From Cellvibrionaceae bacterium (GTDB lineage Bacteria > Pseudomonadota > Gammaproteobacteria > Pseudomonadales > Cellvibrionaceae), in the NCBI GenBank assembly GCA_021151525.1, contig JAGKXD010000008.1, positions 6,218 to 70,217 on the forward strand: DNA of 64,000 nt, read 5' to 3'. Positions 8,535 to 17,000 of this stretch are shown one piece after another (position 1 is the stretch's first letter; the number at the start of each line of letters is the position of its first letter). The position numbers and the translations under genes were made by a program. Below the pieces are notes generated by a model. It was not told the DNA's origin. It worked only from the letters and a program-made list of their open reading frames with translations, and made no database searches.

Positions 8535-10049
8535 TTACTGATGATGGCTGAGCTTAAAAAACTCCATCATCTCCTGTAATTGCGAGGCTTGGTGTGAAAG
8601 CTCCTCTGCGGTGGCGAATAACTCTTCAGATGCAGCTGAATTTTGTTGAGTGGCAATTGTGATTTGGGAAATTGCAGTAGTGATTTGATTCGCACCAGTG
8701 CTTTGCTCTTGGCTCGCCGCTGAAATTTCCTGCACTAAATCGGCTGTTTTGCGAATGGATGGCACCATCTCATTTAAGAGCTTACCGGCATCAACTGCCT
8801 GCTTGACCGAGCTGTTGGCGAGTTCGCCAATTTCTTTGGCGGCGGTTTGGCTGCGCCCTGCGAGCTTTCGTACTTCGCTAGCCACCACGGCAAATCCGCG
8901 CCCGTGCTCGCCGGCACGACCTGCTTCGATAGCGGCATTGAGGGCGAGCAAATTGGTTTGATAGGCAATATCATCGATGACACTGATTTTCTCAGCGATT
9001 TTTTGCATGGCTTCAACGGTATGAGTTACCGCTTCACCACCGCGCGATGCTTCTTTCGCGCTTTGAGTTGCAATGCTATCGGTAATTTTTGCGTTGTCAT
9101 TGTTTTGGCTGATGGACGCTGAAATTTCCTCCATAGAGGCGCTTGTCTCTTCCACGCTCGCGGCTTGCTCTGTTGCCGCTTGAGCAAGCGATTGCGCTGT
9201 GGCGCTAACTTCTTCGGATGCAGAAGAAAGAGAATCGGCGGTCGAGCGAACATCGCTGATGATGGACGAGAGCTTAATAATCATTTGGTTAATGGCAAAC
9301 AAAATACTAGTTTGATCTTTGGGGTTTAGCTGCGCGCGAATTGCTAGGTCGCCATTGGCAACACGAGTGATAACGTCTGATGTGTAATTGGGCTCGCCTC
9401 CGAGTTGAAGGAGCAAACTGCGAGTTATGAGTAAGCCCAAAATAGACGCCACCACCAAGCTGAGTAATATCAACGAAATATTCATGAGGCGGGCTTTTTC
9501 GTAACGTTGAATTGAGCGTTCATATTCTTGTTTTGCAACCGTAGCTTGAAGTTTATTGAGCTTTGCAAAGACGGCATCGAGCGGGTCAAAAATGGGGTAC
9601 ATATCGTTCTGAGTAAAGTTGGTAATAGCGGCTGTATCTTTGTTGGCGTACCAGCTTTGAAGTTGAACGAGTTTTTCATCAGCTTTTTGCAGTAGTGGAG
9701 TCGCCTGCTTTATAAGCGCAACTTCTTCATCGACCAATTCGGTTGCTAAATAATCTTTCCAAAGTCCAGTGGCCACCTCGTGTTCGTCGGCGGTAAGGCG
9801 CTGGGCTTTCTCAAGACTAATGAGGCCTTTCGTGGATTTTTGAGGAGTGTCAACTAAGGTCAACGCGTAACCGTCTATAACATCTTTCAGTTGTTGCATA
9901 GGCACAACACGGTCGTTGTAAACCGTCTGCATGCCTAAGTTCGCATCGCGCATGCCAGAGATTCCCATAATGCCGATTACCAGCATGAGGAGAATCAATG
10001 TTCCAGCCAAAATAGCTAAGCGCATAGCAACGCGCATATTGTTCAACAT
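8535..10049 (-). CDS. methyl-accepting chemotaxis protein (transmembrane, 4-helix-bundle sensor)
   Basis: This chemoreceptor has 504 aa. Membrane helix 1 is at about 8-30, followed by an all-helical periplasmic sensor of the 4HB_MCP type (about 33-187). Membrane helix 2 is at about 190-213, then HAMP and the long cytoplasmic signalling hairpin. The tip reads Ala-Ala-Ile-Glu-Ala-Gly-Arg-Ala-Gly-Glu-His-Gly-Arg-Gly, with Gly where most receptors have Ala. The C-terminus lacks the NWETF-type CheR/CheB tether. A CAGGAGAGAT ribosome site precedes the ATG. It is transcribed away from the chemotaxis operon and closely resembles the two receptors at 15328 and 17001, suggesting duplication. Confidence 0.93.
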   Translation of the reverse strand: MLNNMRVAMRLAILAGTLILLMLVIGIMGISGMRDANLGMQTVYNDRVVPMQQLKDVIDGYALTLVDTPQKSTKGLISLEKAQRLTADEHEVATGLWKDYLATELVDEEVALIKQATPLLQKADEKLVQLQSWYANKDTAAITNFTQNDMYPIFDPLDAVFAKLNKLQATVAKQEYERSIQRYEKARLMNISLILLSLVVASILGLLITRSLLLQLGGEPNYTSDVITRVANGDLAIRAQLNPKDQTSILFAINQMIIKLSSIISDVRSTADSLSSASEEVSATAQSLAQAATEQAASVEETSASMEEISASISQNNDNAKITDSIATQSAKEASRGGEAVTHTVEAMQKIAEKISVIDDIAYQTNLLALNAAIEAGRAGEHGRGFAVVASEVRKLAGRSQTAAKEIGELANSSVKQAVDAGKLLNEMVPSIRKTADLVQEISAASQEQSTGANQITTAISQITIATQQNSAASEELFATAEELSHQASQLQEMMEFFKLSHHQ

Positions 10050-10586
10050 ACATCTCTCCTGAAAGTTTAGACTTTAGTGCAGCAACCAGATTTGGCTTTA
10101 TTCTTAAAAGGATTGATACGAAGAATAAGTAGACGTCTTAGTGTGTACTAATCGCTTATCAGAGTTTCCGCATTACTCTTGAGTTAACCCTAGTTAAGGA
10201 CGCATAACTTGTCAAAACACGACAGCATCTAGGGAGTGTGGTCATAAAGAGATGTTTTTTGAAGAAATAGAGTTGGTTTTTAACTTTGGCAAACAAAAAA
10301 ACTACATATCGACTTTTTTAATTCGCTTTTCTAATAAAAATGATTTTTCTTAATTGAAGTTGTCTGATTATCGACCTATTTATTTTCGTCGCTAACTGAG
10401 ATTTATACTTGTTGGTAGAGTATTTTTACCTAGACGTTTTCCCCCATCTTGCCCCTTCATTCTTTTGACACCTATTTAAACGAGGTCTATACCTAAGTTG
10501 GTTTAGAACAAGGCCTTTGTAGTGTCGAGTTGTTAGTTGTCGCTACTTTATTAATACCCGCAAATTATTAAAACGGATTGAGTGCT
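10050..10586. other. divergent intergenic region upstream of the chemotaxis operon
   Basis: This is 537 bp of AT-rich DNA with no credible open frame. It should contain the promoter of the leftward receptor gene and that of the rightward che operon (candidate at 10465-10493). I looked for a flagellar sigma-28 promoter and found no convincing match. Confidence 0.5.
10465..10493 (+). promoter_or_regulatory. candidate sigma-70 promoter of the chemotaxis operon
   Basis: TTGACA (10465-10470), a 17-bp spacer and TATACC (10488-10493) match the housekeeping consensus well. Transcription would begin near 10500, leaving a leader of about 85 nt before the ATG at 10587. Confidence 0.55.
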
Positions 10587-11858
10587 ATGAACTCTCGCAA
10601 TTATTCACAAGCCCATTCAGGGCGCGCCACAAACGCATTTAATCCGCACGCTGATTCACATGTATCGCCAGCATCGTCAAGTGTTCTTTTAGGTGGGTTA
10701 ATTAGTGTTGCGATTCTTGCTCTGGCAAGTATTTTCTTGGGTACCTTTTCTTTTTTCATCAAAGCGGTGCTGATGTTATTGGTATTGGGTGCAACTCTTG
10801 CCGCATTCGTTCAAGCACAGGCGTTCATTCGCAACAGCCAACATGCAGAGCAGCTAGGTTCAACCAATTTGCACCAACAAGAGCAAGTAAATCAATTGCA
10901 GCAAATTGCAACCAACTATCAGCAATTGATGAGTGAGTTGCTGCCTCTATGGCAACGCCAAACAGATCTCGCTAAGTATCAAATGGAGCAAAGCATTAAT
11001 GAACTTGTAAATCGTTTTTCAGAAATACATGGAAGACTGCAAGCATCAGTGGCAAGCGCTCAAGAAACGGCGAGTGGCATGAGTGGACAACAAGGCTTAA
11101 GTGGCGTGATCGATTTTGCCAACGTTGAGTTGGGGCAGCTGGTACAAACACTGCGCAATGCCATTCAGCAGCGCGATGAATTGCTAACAGAGATTGCTGG
11201 CTTATCTGAAATTACCAGTGAGTTGAGCACCATGGGTGCCGATGTTGCTGGCATTGCATCGCAAACAAATTTACTGGCATTAAATGCGGCCATTGAAGCT
11301 GCTCGTGCGGGTGAGTATGGGCGTGGATTTGCTGTGGTAGCTGATGAAGTTCGCACGCTTTCAAGCCGCTCTGGTGAAACGGGTTCACGTATTGGAAAAC
11401 GTATCCAGCAAGCAAATGCTGCATTACAAAAAACCTTGGATCGCACAACCGAATATGCGGCGCAAGACGATCAGCGACTTAACCAATCTGAATCATCAAT
11501 TGAAGAAGTTCTACATCAATTTCAGCAATCGAGTGAGCGAATTATTCAATCAGCAAGTTCTTTGGAACATGAAAGTTCGCATGTGCAGCACAGCGTAGAA
11601 GAGGTTTTAGTTAATTTACAATTTCAGGATCGTGTTGGACAAATCCTTAGTCACGTTACGAAAGACATGGAAAAATTTGCAGCAGTTATTCAAGAACATC
11701 AACAACGCCTGAATGCCGGTAAGGATGTTGAGCTCATAGATATAGAACGTTGGTTGGCAGATGTACGCAAAACCTACACGACACTTGAGCAAGTTGACGT
11801 TCATCATGGCAGGCAAGATTTTAATAAACCCAGTAATTCTGATGTAACACTTTTTTAG
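10587..11858 (+). CDS. methyl-accepting chemotaxis protein without a periplasmic sensor
   Basis: This is a 423-aa receptor-like protein. The ATG at 10587 is preferred over an in-frame TTG at 10578 because the GGA-type ribosome site is better spaced. Two hydrophobic helices (about residues 32-75) are almost adjacent, so there is essentially no periplasmic domain and any signal must come from the membrane or cytoplasm. The signalling tip carries the standard Ala-Ile-Glu-Ala-Ala-Arg-Ala-Gly-Glu-Tyr-Gly-Arg-Gly sequence, unlike the Gly variant in the other three receptors nearby. About 150 residues of coiled coil follow the tip. It is the first gene of the che operon, 9 bp before cheY. Confidence 0.88.
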   Translation: MNSRNYSQAHSGRATNAFNPHADSHVSPASSSVLLGGLISVAILALASIFLGTFSFFIKAVLMLLVLGATLAAFVQAQAFIRNSQHAEQLGSTNLHQQEQVNQLQQIATNYQQLMSELLPLWQRQTDLAKYQMEQSINELVNRFSEIHGRLQASVASAQETASGMSGQQGLSGVIDFANVELGQLVQTLRNAIQQRDELLTEIAGLSEITSELSTMGADVAGIASQTNLLALNAAIEAARAGEYGRGFAVVADEVRTLSSRSGETGSRIGKRIQQANAALQKTLDRTTEYAAQDDQRLNQSESSIEEVLHQFQQSSERIIQSASSLEHESSHVQHSVEEVLVNLQFQDRVGQILSHVTKDMEKFAAVIQEHQQRLNAGKDVELIDIERWLADVRKTYTTLEQVDVHHGRQDFNKPSNSDVTLF

Positions 11859-11867
11859 GAGTAAGGC

Positions 11868-12233
11868 ATGTCCAAAGTTATTTTGGTGGTGGATGATTCC
11901 GCCAGTGTTAGGCAAGTAGTCGGTATCGCATTGCGCGGCGCAGGTTATACCGTTGTTGAAGCGTCGGATGGTAAAGATGCGTTGTCCAAACTCGATAACC
12001 AACAAAAAATTAGTTTAGTTATTTCTGATGTCAATATGCCCAACATGGATGGCATTAGTTTCGTTAAAGAAATGAAACAAAAAGCAAATTATAAATTTAC
12101 GCCTGTGATTATGTTAACGACCGAAGGGGCAGAAGACAAAAAGCAAGAAGGGAAAGCTGCTGGTGCAAAAGCCTGGATTGTAAAACCTTTTCGGCCGGAG
12201 CAATTGTTACAAACAGTATCCATGCTGATTTAG
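11868..12233 (+). CDS. cheY: single-domain chemotaxis response regulator
   Basis: This 121-aa protein is a stand-alone receiver domain. It has the acidic pair D9/D10, the phospho-acceptor D54 in Ile-Ser-Asp-Val-Asn-Met-Pro, the conserved Thr in Met-Leu-Thr-Thr-Glu and Lys in Val-Lys-Pro-Phe. An AGGAG site precedes the ATG. It lies between a receptor gene and the STAS/cheA genes, so it should be the phosphorylation target of the CheA encoded just downstream and carry the signal to the motor or another effector. No CheZ phosphatase gene is present in the operon. Confidence 0.92.
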   Translation: MSKVILVVDDSASVRQVVGIALRGAGYTVVEASDGKDALSKLDNQQKISLVISDVNMPNMDGISFVKEMKQKANYKFTPVIMLTTEGAEDKKQEGKAAGAKAWIVKPFRPEQLLQTVSMLI

Positions 12234-12270
12234 TTTGCACATTTCGCAGTCATCACAAGAGCGCTCAACA

Positions 12271-12576
12271 ATGAATGTAACTCGGAAAAACAACAAGTCA
12301 GGAAGCGTCTTTAGCTTTGATGGCGATTTAACGATTTATACCGTTGCGCAAGCGAAGCAGGCGCTATTTGACGATTACGACAGTTTAATCGGCCCTGTTG
12401 CACTTGATTTGCGTAATGTTAGCGAAATAGATACTGCAGGCCTGCAGCTATTACTCTTCGTGCAAAAACAACTTGCTGCGGCCGAAAAACGCGTGCACAT
12501 CACAAAAAGCAATGAACACGTTGATGCGCTTATAACGCATTTGGATGTGGCTTCATATTTCACTCTGGAAAAATAG
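12271..12576 (+). CDS. STAS-domain protein of the chemotaxis operon
   Basis: This 101-aa protein contains only a STAS (anti-sigma-factor-antagonist-like) fold. The diagnostic loop reads Glu-Ile-Asp-Thr-Ala-Gly-Leu-Gln-Leu-Leu, with Thr where SpoIIAA-type proteins carry the phosphorylatable Ser. The ATG at 12271 is chosen over a TTG at 12235 that touches the cheY stop. The stop codon is one base before the cheA start, so the two are likely translationally coupled. Its role in such che operons is not settled; a regulatory partner of CheA or the receptor array is a reasonable guess. Confidence 0.82.
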   Translation: MNVTRKNNKSGSVFSFDGDLTIYTVAQAKQALFDDYDSLIGPVALDLRNVSEIDTAGLQLLLFVQKQLAAAEKRVHITKSNEHVDALITHLDVASYFTLEK

Positions 12577-12577
12577 C

Positions 12578-14761
12578 ATGAATATCGATAGCGCCTTGCA
12601 GACATTTTTTGCTGAAGCAGAAGAGTTGTTGGTTTCAATGGAGTCGGCGCTGCTGCGCATGGACGAAGGTGAAAATACCCCCGATATTATCAACGAACTC
12701 TTTCGGGCCGCGCACACGATTAAAGGGTCGGCAGGCCTATTTGGGCTAGATGAAATAGTTTCCTTCACTCACAAAGTTGAAAATGTTTTGGATTTGGCGC
12801 GCGATGGGAAAATAGAAATGAGTGGCGATCTGCTCAGTATTTTATTGCCCTGTCGCGATCATATTGCGCACTTGGTGGACAATGCTATGCATGAATCCGC
12901 ATCTGACGCGGATTGTATTGCTAGGGGAGATGCACTAATTAATTCGCTCGCGCCTTGGTTGGGTGGTGTGCAGAAAGCTGCGCCAGTGGCAGCGCCTATT
13001 CATGCTTCTTCGTCGCTTGAGCAAGCCATCGCAAACGAGCGCGATCTTTGGCATATCTCGGTGCGTTTGGGGCCAGATCTTTTACGCAATGGAATGGATC
13101 CGGTATCCATTATTCGCTTTCTGGGAACCATGGGTACAGTTACTCATATTGCGACCTTGATCGATCATTTGCCAGAGCTTGCAGATTTTGATCCTGAGCA
13201 ATTATATCTGGGGTTCGAAATTACTTTTGAAAGCTCAGCAACTCAGGCTGACATTGAAAACGCATTTATGTTTGTGCGTGATGAGTCTGAAATTCAAATT
13301 ATTCCACCGCGTAGCAATATTAGTGCGTATATAGATTTAATTAAGTCTCTACCTGAAAACACTCATCGTCTTGGTGAAATTTTAGTGAAGAGCCACGTAA
13401 TTACACAAAAAGATCTAGAGCAGGCCCTTTCAACACAAAAAGCACAAGCAGTGGCGCAAGTGCAAATTCCTCTGCTGGGACAGATATTAATAAATGATCA
13501 GGATGTAGCTCCAGAACTGGTTAGCGCTGCACTTGATAAGCAAAAGAAAAATCAGGAGCGCCGTGCTACTCCTGAAAGTCGTTTTATTCGTGTGGATGCA
13601 GAGCGACTTGATAAGTTAATTAATTTAATTGGTGAGCTCGTCGTCAACCGTCAACGCGTTGATCTTTTGGCATCCAAAGTGGGTAATACCAGTTTGAGTG
13701 AAGCTATTACTTCCATGGGGAATTTCACCGAACAAATTCGCGACGCTGCATTAACACTACGCATGGTTCCAATGGGTGACACCTTCCAAAAATTTAAACG
13801 TGTTGTGCGCGATACGGCAAAAGAGTTGGGTAAAGAAATTGAGCTGGATATTGAGGGCGCAGAAACTGAGCTCGACAGATCCATGGTGGAAAAGCTAAAT
13901 GATCCCTTAATGCATATTGTGCGCAATGCAATGGATCACGGCATTGAATCAGTAGCTGTTCGTCAATCGCGCAATAAGCCAAGTGCTGGAACAATTTCGC
14001 TAAAAGCGCGTCATGACGCTGGCAATATAGTTATTGATATCAGTGATGATGGTGGCGGTTTAGATTTAGAGCGAATTCGCAAAAAAGCTATTGCAAATGG
14101 CGTTATTGAAGAGGGCGTACACCTAACTCGCCATGAACTCTATCAGCTTATCTTTCACCCTGGATTATCAACCGCTGAGCACGTAACCAACTTATCGGGG
14201 CGCGGTGTTGGTATGGATGTGGTGAAGCGCAATATAACCGAGTTACAAGGTTCAATTGAAATTGATAGTGAAGTTGGCTTAGGAACTCAATTTACGATTC
14301 GCTTGCCGCTCACCTTGGCCATTATTGATGGGTTTCATGTTGGCGCTGGCAACATAGATTTTATTGTTCCTCAAAACACGATTCTTGAATGTGTGGATTT
14401 AGGATCGCTCAATCATGTTCAAGGTCAAAGCTGCGTAAATTTGCGTGGCGAACAAATTCCGTATATTCGCTTACAACAATTATTTTCGTTGAATCCTGCA
14501 GAAGAATCTCGCGAAAAATTAGTGGTTGTGCAATTTGGAGACAAGCGTGCAGGTATTGTTGTAGATATTTTACACGGTGAAATTCAAACGGTTGTGAAGC
14601 CCATGGGGCCAATATTTCAAGCATTAAAAGGAATAGGTGGTTCAAGCTTATTGGGAACAGGAGCCGTTGCGTTAATTTTAGATGTACAACAACTTATAGG
14701 TTTTGCCATCAGTAAAGAACATTCGCGCACAGGTTCTTTGGTGCCCGGTGCACAGGAGTAA
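12578..14761 (+). CDS. cheA: chemotaxis histidine kinase CheA with an unusual MshEN/GspE-N-like insert
   Basis: This 727-aa protein takes phosphate from ATP and passes it to CheY and CheB. The Hpt/P1 domain has the phospho-accepting His in Ala-Ala-His-Thr-Ile-Lys-Gly (H46). A P2-like adaptor domain covers about 155-245. P3 dimerisation begins near 340 (Arg-Leu-Asp-Lys-Leu-Ile-Asn-Leu-Ile-Gly-Glu-Leu). The kinase N box (Asn-Ala-Met-Asp-His-Gly), G1 (Asp-Asp-Gly-Gly-Gly) and G2 (Gly-Arg-Gly-Val-Gly-Met) are intact, and a CheW-like P5 domain ends the protein. Between P2 and P3, residues 264-287 and 299-322 form a tandem 24-residue motif like the one that binds c-di-GMP in MshE-type ATPases. That insert is not part of ordinary CheA. 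Confidence 0.95.
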   Translation: MNIDSALQTFFAEAEELLVSMESALLRMDEGENTPDIINELFRAAHTIKGSAGLFGLDEIVSFTHKVENVLDLARDGKIEMSGDLLSILLPCRDHIAHLVDNAMHESASDADCIARGDALINSLAPWLGGVQKAAPVAAPIHASSSLEQAIANERDLWHISVRLGPDLLRNGMDPVSIIRFLGTMGTVTHIATLIDHLPELADFDPEQLYLGFEITFESSATQADIENAFMFVRDESEIQIIPPRSNISAYIDLIKSLPENTHRLGEILVKSHVITQKDLEQALSTQKAQAVAQVQIPLLGQILINDQDVAPELVSAALDKQKKNQERRATPESRFIRVDAERLDKLINLIGELVVNRQRVDLLASKVGNTSLSEAITSMGNFTEQIRDAALTLRMVPMGDTFQKFKRVVRDTAKELGKEIELDIEGAETELDRSMVEKLNDPLMHIVRNAMDHGIESVAVRQSRNKPSAGTISLKARHDAGNIVIDISDDGGGLDLERIRKKAIANGVIEEGVHLTRHELYQLIFHPGLSTAEHVTNLSGRGVGMDVVKRNITELQGSIEIDSEVGLGTQFTIRLPLTLAIIDGFHVGAGNIDFIVPQNTILECVDLGSLNHVQGQSCVNLRGEQIPYIRLQQLFSLNPAEESREKLVVVQFGDKRAGIVVDILHGEIQTVVKPMGPIFQALKGIGGSSLLGTGAVALILDVQQLIGFAISKEHSRTGSLVPGAQE

Positions 14762-14764
14762 AAC

Positions 14765-15274
14765 ATGAACACCTTAAACAAACAAAAGAAAAATCTTGCC
14801 CAAGTTGTTTCTAAACAATTCCTCACCTTCCGAATTGGTAACGAGCATTACGGCCTTGAATTATCGCAGACGCGCGAAATTATTGAGTACAGCGGAATCA
14901 CTGAAGTCCCTTTAATGCCAAGCTTTTTGCGCGGCGTTATTAATTTGCGTGGCGAAGTTGTACCTGTTATCGATTTGGCTGTAAGACTTGGACGTAAACC
15001 TATTGAGGTTCAACGGCGCACTTGCATCATTGTTGTTGAGCTTAGTAATAACGATCAGCACCACGTACTTGGGTTGCTTGCTGATGCGGTTAGTGAAGTA
15101 ATAGAAATGGATGATGAAAATATCGAAGACGCCCCGTCATTTGGCGCCAATATTCGCGCTGAATTTATTCAAGGAATCGCAAAACAAGGCGAAGAGTTTG
15201 TGGTCTTGTTGGATGCGAATAACGCGCTGTCGATTCGCGAGTTGGCGCATCTAGTTGAAGCTGAGCTGCAATAA
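14765..15274 (+). CDS. cheW: chemotaxis coupling protein
   Basis: This 169-aa CheW couples CheA to the receptors. The SH3-like beta-barrel features are visible: Phe-Leu-Thr-Phe-Arg-Ile-Gly at the start, then Pro-Ser-Phe-Leu-Arg-Gly-Val-Ile-Asn-Leu-Arg-Gly-Glu-Val-Val-Pro-Val-Ile-Asp-Leu, the CheW signature. The gene starts 3 bp after the cheA stop, so the two are tightly co-expressed. Confidence 0.95.
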   Translation: MNTLNKQKKNLAQVVSKQFLTFRIGNEHYGLELSQTREIIEYSGITEVPLMPSFLRGVINLRGEVVPVIDLAVRLGRKPIEVQRRTCIIVVELSNNDQHHVLGLLADAVSEVIEMDDENIEDAPSFGANIRAEFIQGIAKQGEEFVVLLDANNALSIRELAHLVEAELQ

Positions 15275-15327
15275 CGAAAGGTTATGCGCAATCGAATATT
15301 AATCATTTAGAAATTTTGGAGTATACC

Positions 15328-16971
15328 GTGACTATTGCACAAAAGATGATTTCGCTGGTGGCCTCAGCACTCATAGGCATTTTATTGTTGGCAGGTTTGT
15401 CGCAATATCAAATTGCGAATGTATTTGAAAAAGCAAACTTTGCTAATGTAAATACTGTTCCGTCATTGAAATATTTGGGAAATATACGAATGAACATTAT
15501 GTTTATTCGTTTATCGGTTTCTCAAAATGCGGAAATGAAAACTGTTGATGAAAAGACGGCATCAGAAGAAAAAATGAAAAAATATATTTCCGCCGCCGAT
15601 GCCGGATTTAAAGATTATGAAAGCACAATTGCGAATGACACCGATAGAAAAATGTACGAAAAAGAGTTGGATTTGTACAAAAAATATATGGAAATACTGC
15701 CGTCAATTTTAGCTGCATCCAAGGCGGGTAAAGTCGATGAAAATCTTCGTTTGAGAGAAATATCGAGAGGATTCTCCGGTGGATCGATCGACGCAATTAA
15801 TGATCACCTCGCTTACAACATTCAGTTAGGGCAAGAAGGCGCTCAAGCTGCGCAGGCAACCAAGGCTAAGGCCGTTACTACGTCTATTGTTATTTCAGGT
15901 GTAACCCTCTTAGTCATTGCTGTTATAGGTTTTTTCATTACTCGAAATTTGCTAAAGCAATTAGGGGGCGAACCTGCTTATGCTTCACAAATTTTGGGGC
16001 GTGTTGCAGTAGGCGATTTAACGGCAGATATTCAAATTAAACAAGGCGACACCACCAGTATGCTGGCTGGCATTAAAGATATGGTTGCCAAACTCACGGA
16101 AATTATCCATGACGTAAACAATTCTGCCAATGCACTTGCTTCGGCATCGGAAGAGGTTAATGCAACGGCTCAATCGCTGGCACAAGGTGCATCAGAACAA
16201 GCGGCAAGCGTAGAAGAAACTTCAGCGTCAATGGAAGAGATGTCGGCGTCTATTTCGCAAAACAACGACAACGCGCGCGTAACCGATGGTATGGCTCAAA
16301 AATCGGCACGCGATGCTGTGAGTGGTGGCGAGGCAGTAGCAGAAACTGTTGTTGCAATGCAAAAAATTGCTGAGCGTATCGGTGTTATTGATGACATAGC
16401 TTATCAAACTAATTTGCTTGCACTCAATGCCGCAATTGAAGCAGGGCGCGCAGGTGAACATGGTCGCGGTTTTGCGGTAGTGGCATCAGAGGTACGCAAA
16501 TTGGCGGAGCGTAGTCAAATCGCATCACAGGAAATTGGTGAACTTGCTACTTCTAGTGTTAAACGTGCAGAGCTTGCCGGCGTTTTGCTGCAAGATATGC
16601 TGCCATCAATTCGCAAAACAGCAGATTTGGTACAAGAAATTGCAGCTGCATCGTCAGAGCAAACAACAGGCGTCACACAAATTAATACTGCTATTGGTCA
16701 GGTGAGCCAAACTATGCAACACACGGCTGCTGCGTCAGAAGAATTAAGTTCAACGGCAGAAGAAATGAGTTCGCAAGCAATTCGTTTGCAGGAAGCAATG
16801 ACCTTCTTCAAGTTAGTAAACGATGGTAGTAACCATAAGCCTCGCGCCGCGGCAAATTCCGGTGGCAAATCTAAAATGACTGCACGTCAAGAGCCAAAAG
16901 TAGTTGCCAATAAGCGTAGCGCACGTACGACCGATTCTGATCTCGACAAGAACTTCGTTAACTTCAACTAA
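15328..16971 (+). CDS. methyl-accepting chemotaxis protein
   Basis: This transmembrane receptor has 547 aa from GTG 15328. TTGGAG sits just upstream and overlaps an alternative TTG at 15316. It has a membrane helix at about 8-25, a helical periplasmic sensor rich in Lys and Glu (about 30-175), a second membrane helix at about 185-207, a HAMP linker starting at Leu-Gly-Gly-Glu-Pro, and a long signalling hairpin with the tip Ala-Ile-Glu-Ala-Gly-Arg-Ala-Gly-Glu-His. A basic, Ser/Ala-rich tail of about 45 residues follows the last heptads; it has no CheR-binding pentapeptide. The cytoplasmic half is nearly the same as in the next gene, consistent with tandem duplication and divergence of the sensor. 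Confidence 0.93.
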   Translation: MTIAQKMISLVASALIGILLLAGLSQYQIANVFEKANFANVNTVPSLKYLGNIRMNIMFIRLSVSQNAEMKTVDEKTASEEKMKKYISAADAGFKDYESTIANDTDRKMYEKELDLYKKYMEILPSILAASKAGKVDENLRLREISRGFSGGSIDAINDHLAYNIQLGQEGAQAAQATKAKAVTTSIVISGVTLLVIAVIGFFITRNLLKQLGGEPAYASQILGRVAVGDLTADIQIKQGDTTSMLAGIKDMVAKLTEIIHDVNNSANALASASEEVNATAQSLAQGASEQAASVEETSASMEEMSASISQNNDNARVTDGMAQKSARDAVSGGEAVAETVVAMQKIAERIGVIDDIAYQTNLLALNAAIEAGRAGEHGRGFAVVASEVRKLAERSQIASQEIGELATSSVKRAELAGVLLQDMLPSIRKTADLVQEIAAASSEQTTGVTQINTAIGQVSQTMQHTAAASEELSSTAEEMSSQAIRLQEAMTFFKLVNDGSNHKPRAAANSGGKSKMTARQEPKVVANKRSARTTDSDLDKNFVNFN

Positions 16972-17000
16972 TTCAAGCCTTAAAACACTGGTGCGCGTCT

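Noticed and set aside
10050..10586. Flagellar sigma-28 promoter upstream of the chemotaxis operon
   Set aside because: No acceptable TAAA...GCCGATAA match on either strand; a sigma-70-like element fits better.
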